Shown here: in pieces, positions 36,362-37,228 of the stretch
How positions within the stretch are numbered: position 1 is the stretch's first letter
How the letters are laid out: each line of letters begins with the position of its first letter
Source: Synechococcus sp. AG-670-B23
GTDB lineage: Bacteria > Cyanobacteriota > Cyanobacteriia > PCC-6307 > Cyanobiaceae
Assembly: GCA_003209165.1 (NCBI GenBank)
Contig: QCSL01000020.1
Coordinates: 1-37,228, forward strand
DNA length: 37,228 bases
Direction: 5' to 3'
The notes under the pieces: model-generated
The model's database searches: none
Told to the model about the DNA's origin: nothing
The model's input: only the letters and a program-made list of their open reading frames with translations
Translations under genes and position numbers: made by a program

Positions 36362-36610
36362 ATGGACGCCGCAATGGAACGCCGGATCGTCGTTGCAACG
36401 GGCTGGGCATCCACGCGCATCGCAGTCCTGGACAAGGAAGAGCGCTTTGAAGACAGTTACGCCTTAACGCAAGAATTCTGCGAATGGATCACATGCATTG
36501 GCGAAAACGTGGACATGCTTGAGGCCAATATTTTGGCCGTTCCTCGCAACCCAAGCAAACGGCGGCCCATTCACGACCCCACCTCCAACGACTCACAAAT
36601 TGAAATCTGA
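36362..36610 (+). CDS. Small protein of unknown function
   Basis: This 82-residue protein starts at ATG 36362 behind a good ribosome site (GAGGAGAC). It is acidic in the centre (DKEERFEDSYALTQEFCEWI) with two cysteines (50 and 56 region and CEW), and ends in a Pro/Arg/Ser-rich, probably flexible tail. The composition suggests a soluble cytoplasmic protein. It could be regulatory, but nothing in the sequence shows it. It stands alone between the helicase and trxB. Confidence 0.65.
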   Translation: MDAAMERRIVVATGWASTRIAVLDKEERFEDSYALTQEFCEWITCIGENVDMLEANILAVPRNPSKRRPIHDPTSNDSQIEI

Positions 36611-36717
36611 ACATATTCTTAAATCCTCCCAAACATTACTCACTTCTTCTTGAGCTGAATCTCACGCCGAGTTCCAACTGGGCTTTAGAGTTAACTCATA
36701 GTCAGTTCGCTTAAGCG

Positions 36718-37228
36718 GTGGGTCAAGCCGATACAGGTCACGTTGAAAATTTGGTCATCGTTGGCTCAGGGCCAGCCGGCTATACAGCAGCCATCTACGC
36801 AGCAAGAGCCAACCTGCAACCTCTATTGATCACTGGATTTCAGCGCGGCGGCATCCCCGGAGGTCAGTTGATGACCACCACCCATGTGGAGAATTTCCCT
36901 GGTTTTCCTGATGGTGTACTTGGGCCTGACCTAATGGACTTGATGAAGTCCCAGGCGGTCCGTTGGGGCACTCATCTACTTGAAGCGGATGCCGACAATA
37001 TTGATCTCACGTCCAAGCCCTATCGCATTGAGGTTGAGGGGCAGACAATCCGCACCCACGCCCTGGTGATTGCCACCGGAGCCAGTGCCAACCGGCTCCA
37101 ACTTCCATCAGAAGAAACGTTCTGGAGCAAAGGCATCAGCGCCTGCGCGATATGTGACGGCGCCACACCGCAATTCCGCAACGAGGAACTTGCCGTGGTG
37201 GGCGGCGGCGACTCCGCCTGTGAAGAAG
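36718..37228 (+). CDS. trxB: Thioredoxin reductase, 5' part (runs off the window)
   Basis: A frame opening with GTG 36718 stays open to the right edge (about 170 residues). It has the FAD-binding [21 protein letters not shown], then [21 protein letters not shown], the ATGA segment, the redox-active C-A-I-C pair in [11 protein letters not shown], and the start of the NADPH fold ([11 protein letters not shown]). These are the hallmarks of bacterial NADPH-thioredoxin reductase, which keeps thioredoxin reduced. The C-terminus is not visible, so a fused thioredoxin domain (NTRC type) cannot be excluded. The start lies 107 bp after the small protein gene. Confidence 0.95.
   Translation, partial: MGQADTGHVENLVIVGSGPAGYTAAIYAARANLQPLLITGFQRGGIPGGQLMTTTHVENFPGFPDGVLGPDLMDLMKSQAVRWGTHLLEADADNIDLTSKPYRIEVEGQTIRTHALVIATGASANRLQLPSEETFWSKGISACAICDGATPQFRNEELAVVGGGDSACEE

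Noticed and set aside
36611-36717. Minus-strand-looking and plus-strand short coding ends before trxB (for example a Lys-rich end around 36640-36680)
   Set aside because: Fewer than 20 codons between stops, no start codon and no neighbouring partner; probably chance.
1-37228. CRISPR array, tRNA, insertion sequence
   Set aside because: I looked for regular repeats, cloverleaf-like T-loops (GGTTCGAATCC type) and transposase motifs in the gaps and saw none. A tRNAscan-SE and CRISPRCasFinder run would settle it.

Overview
The window looks like the chromosome of a marine picocyanobacterium, most likely alpha-cyanobacterial Synechococcus. The evidence is the photosynthesis and chlorophyll genes (petG, cytM, chlI), a three-gene pnt operon with a split alpha subunit, cyanobacteria-restricted families (DUF3370, DUF1400), dense GC-rich gene packing with many 1-4 bp overlaps, and frequent GTG/TTG starts. 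The genus is inferred from protein style and gene content, not from an rRNA. I see no rRNA, tRNA, CRISPR array, insertion sequence or integrase.

Layout. Positions 1-8.4 kb hold the 3' end of rsmD (+), petG (-) overlapping it tail to tail, then a long + strand run: cytM, a TrmJ-like rRNA/tRNA methyltransferase, a serine beta-lactamase-like protein, a DUF3370 protein, chlI, ruvC, 5-formyl-THF cyclo-ligase, a small membrane-anchored protein, sufE and homoserine dehydrogenase. From 8.6 to 11.4 kb there is a small protein and an incomplete peptide-type ABC transporter (binding lipoprotein plus one permease). From 11.4 to 14.3 kb a DUF1400 alpha/beta hydrolase (-) diverges from an MFS transporter (+).

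From about 14.35 to 18.38 kb the sequence turns AT-rich and none of its genes is a housekeeping gene. This is the accessory part of the window. It contains two tandem paralogous P-loop proteins, a small secreted four-cysteine protein, a 464-bp gap with a GC-rich structured patch, a 444-aa unusual glutamine-amidotransferase-like protein on the opposite strand, and a doubtful small ORF. It is the best candidate for undescribed biology, though whether its genes act together is unknown.

Core genes resume at 18.39 kb: ychF (-), an RND-type membrane fusion protein, polA, cysS, a small helical protein, an NSS-family sodium symporter (-), dxr, a thioredoxin-like 2Fe-2S ferredoxin, a fatty acid desaturase, then a minus-strand operon pntA1-pntA2-pntB-alpha/beta hydrolase. 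The right end carries a conserved protein with a Cys/His-rich N-terminus, a small minus-strand ORF, an SF2 helicase, an 82-aa protein and the 5' part of trxB, which runs off the window.

Most of the window is ordinary core metabolism: electron transport (PetG, CytM, Pnt, TrxB), chlorophyll (ChlI), isoprenoids (Dxr), folate, Fe-S assembly (SufE), and DNA repair and replication (RuvC, PolA).
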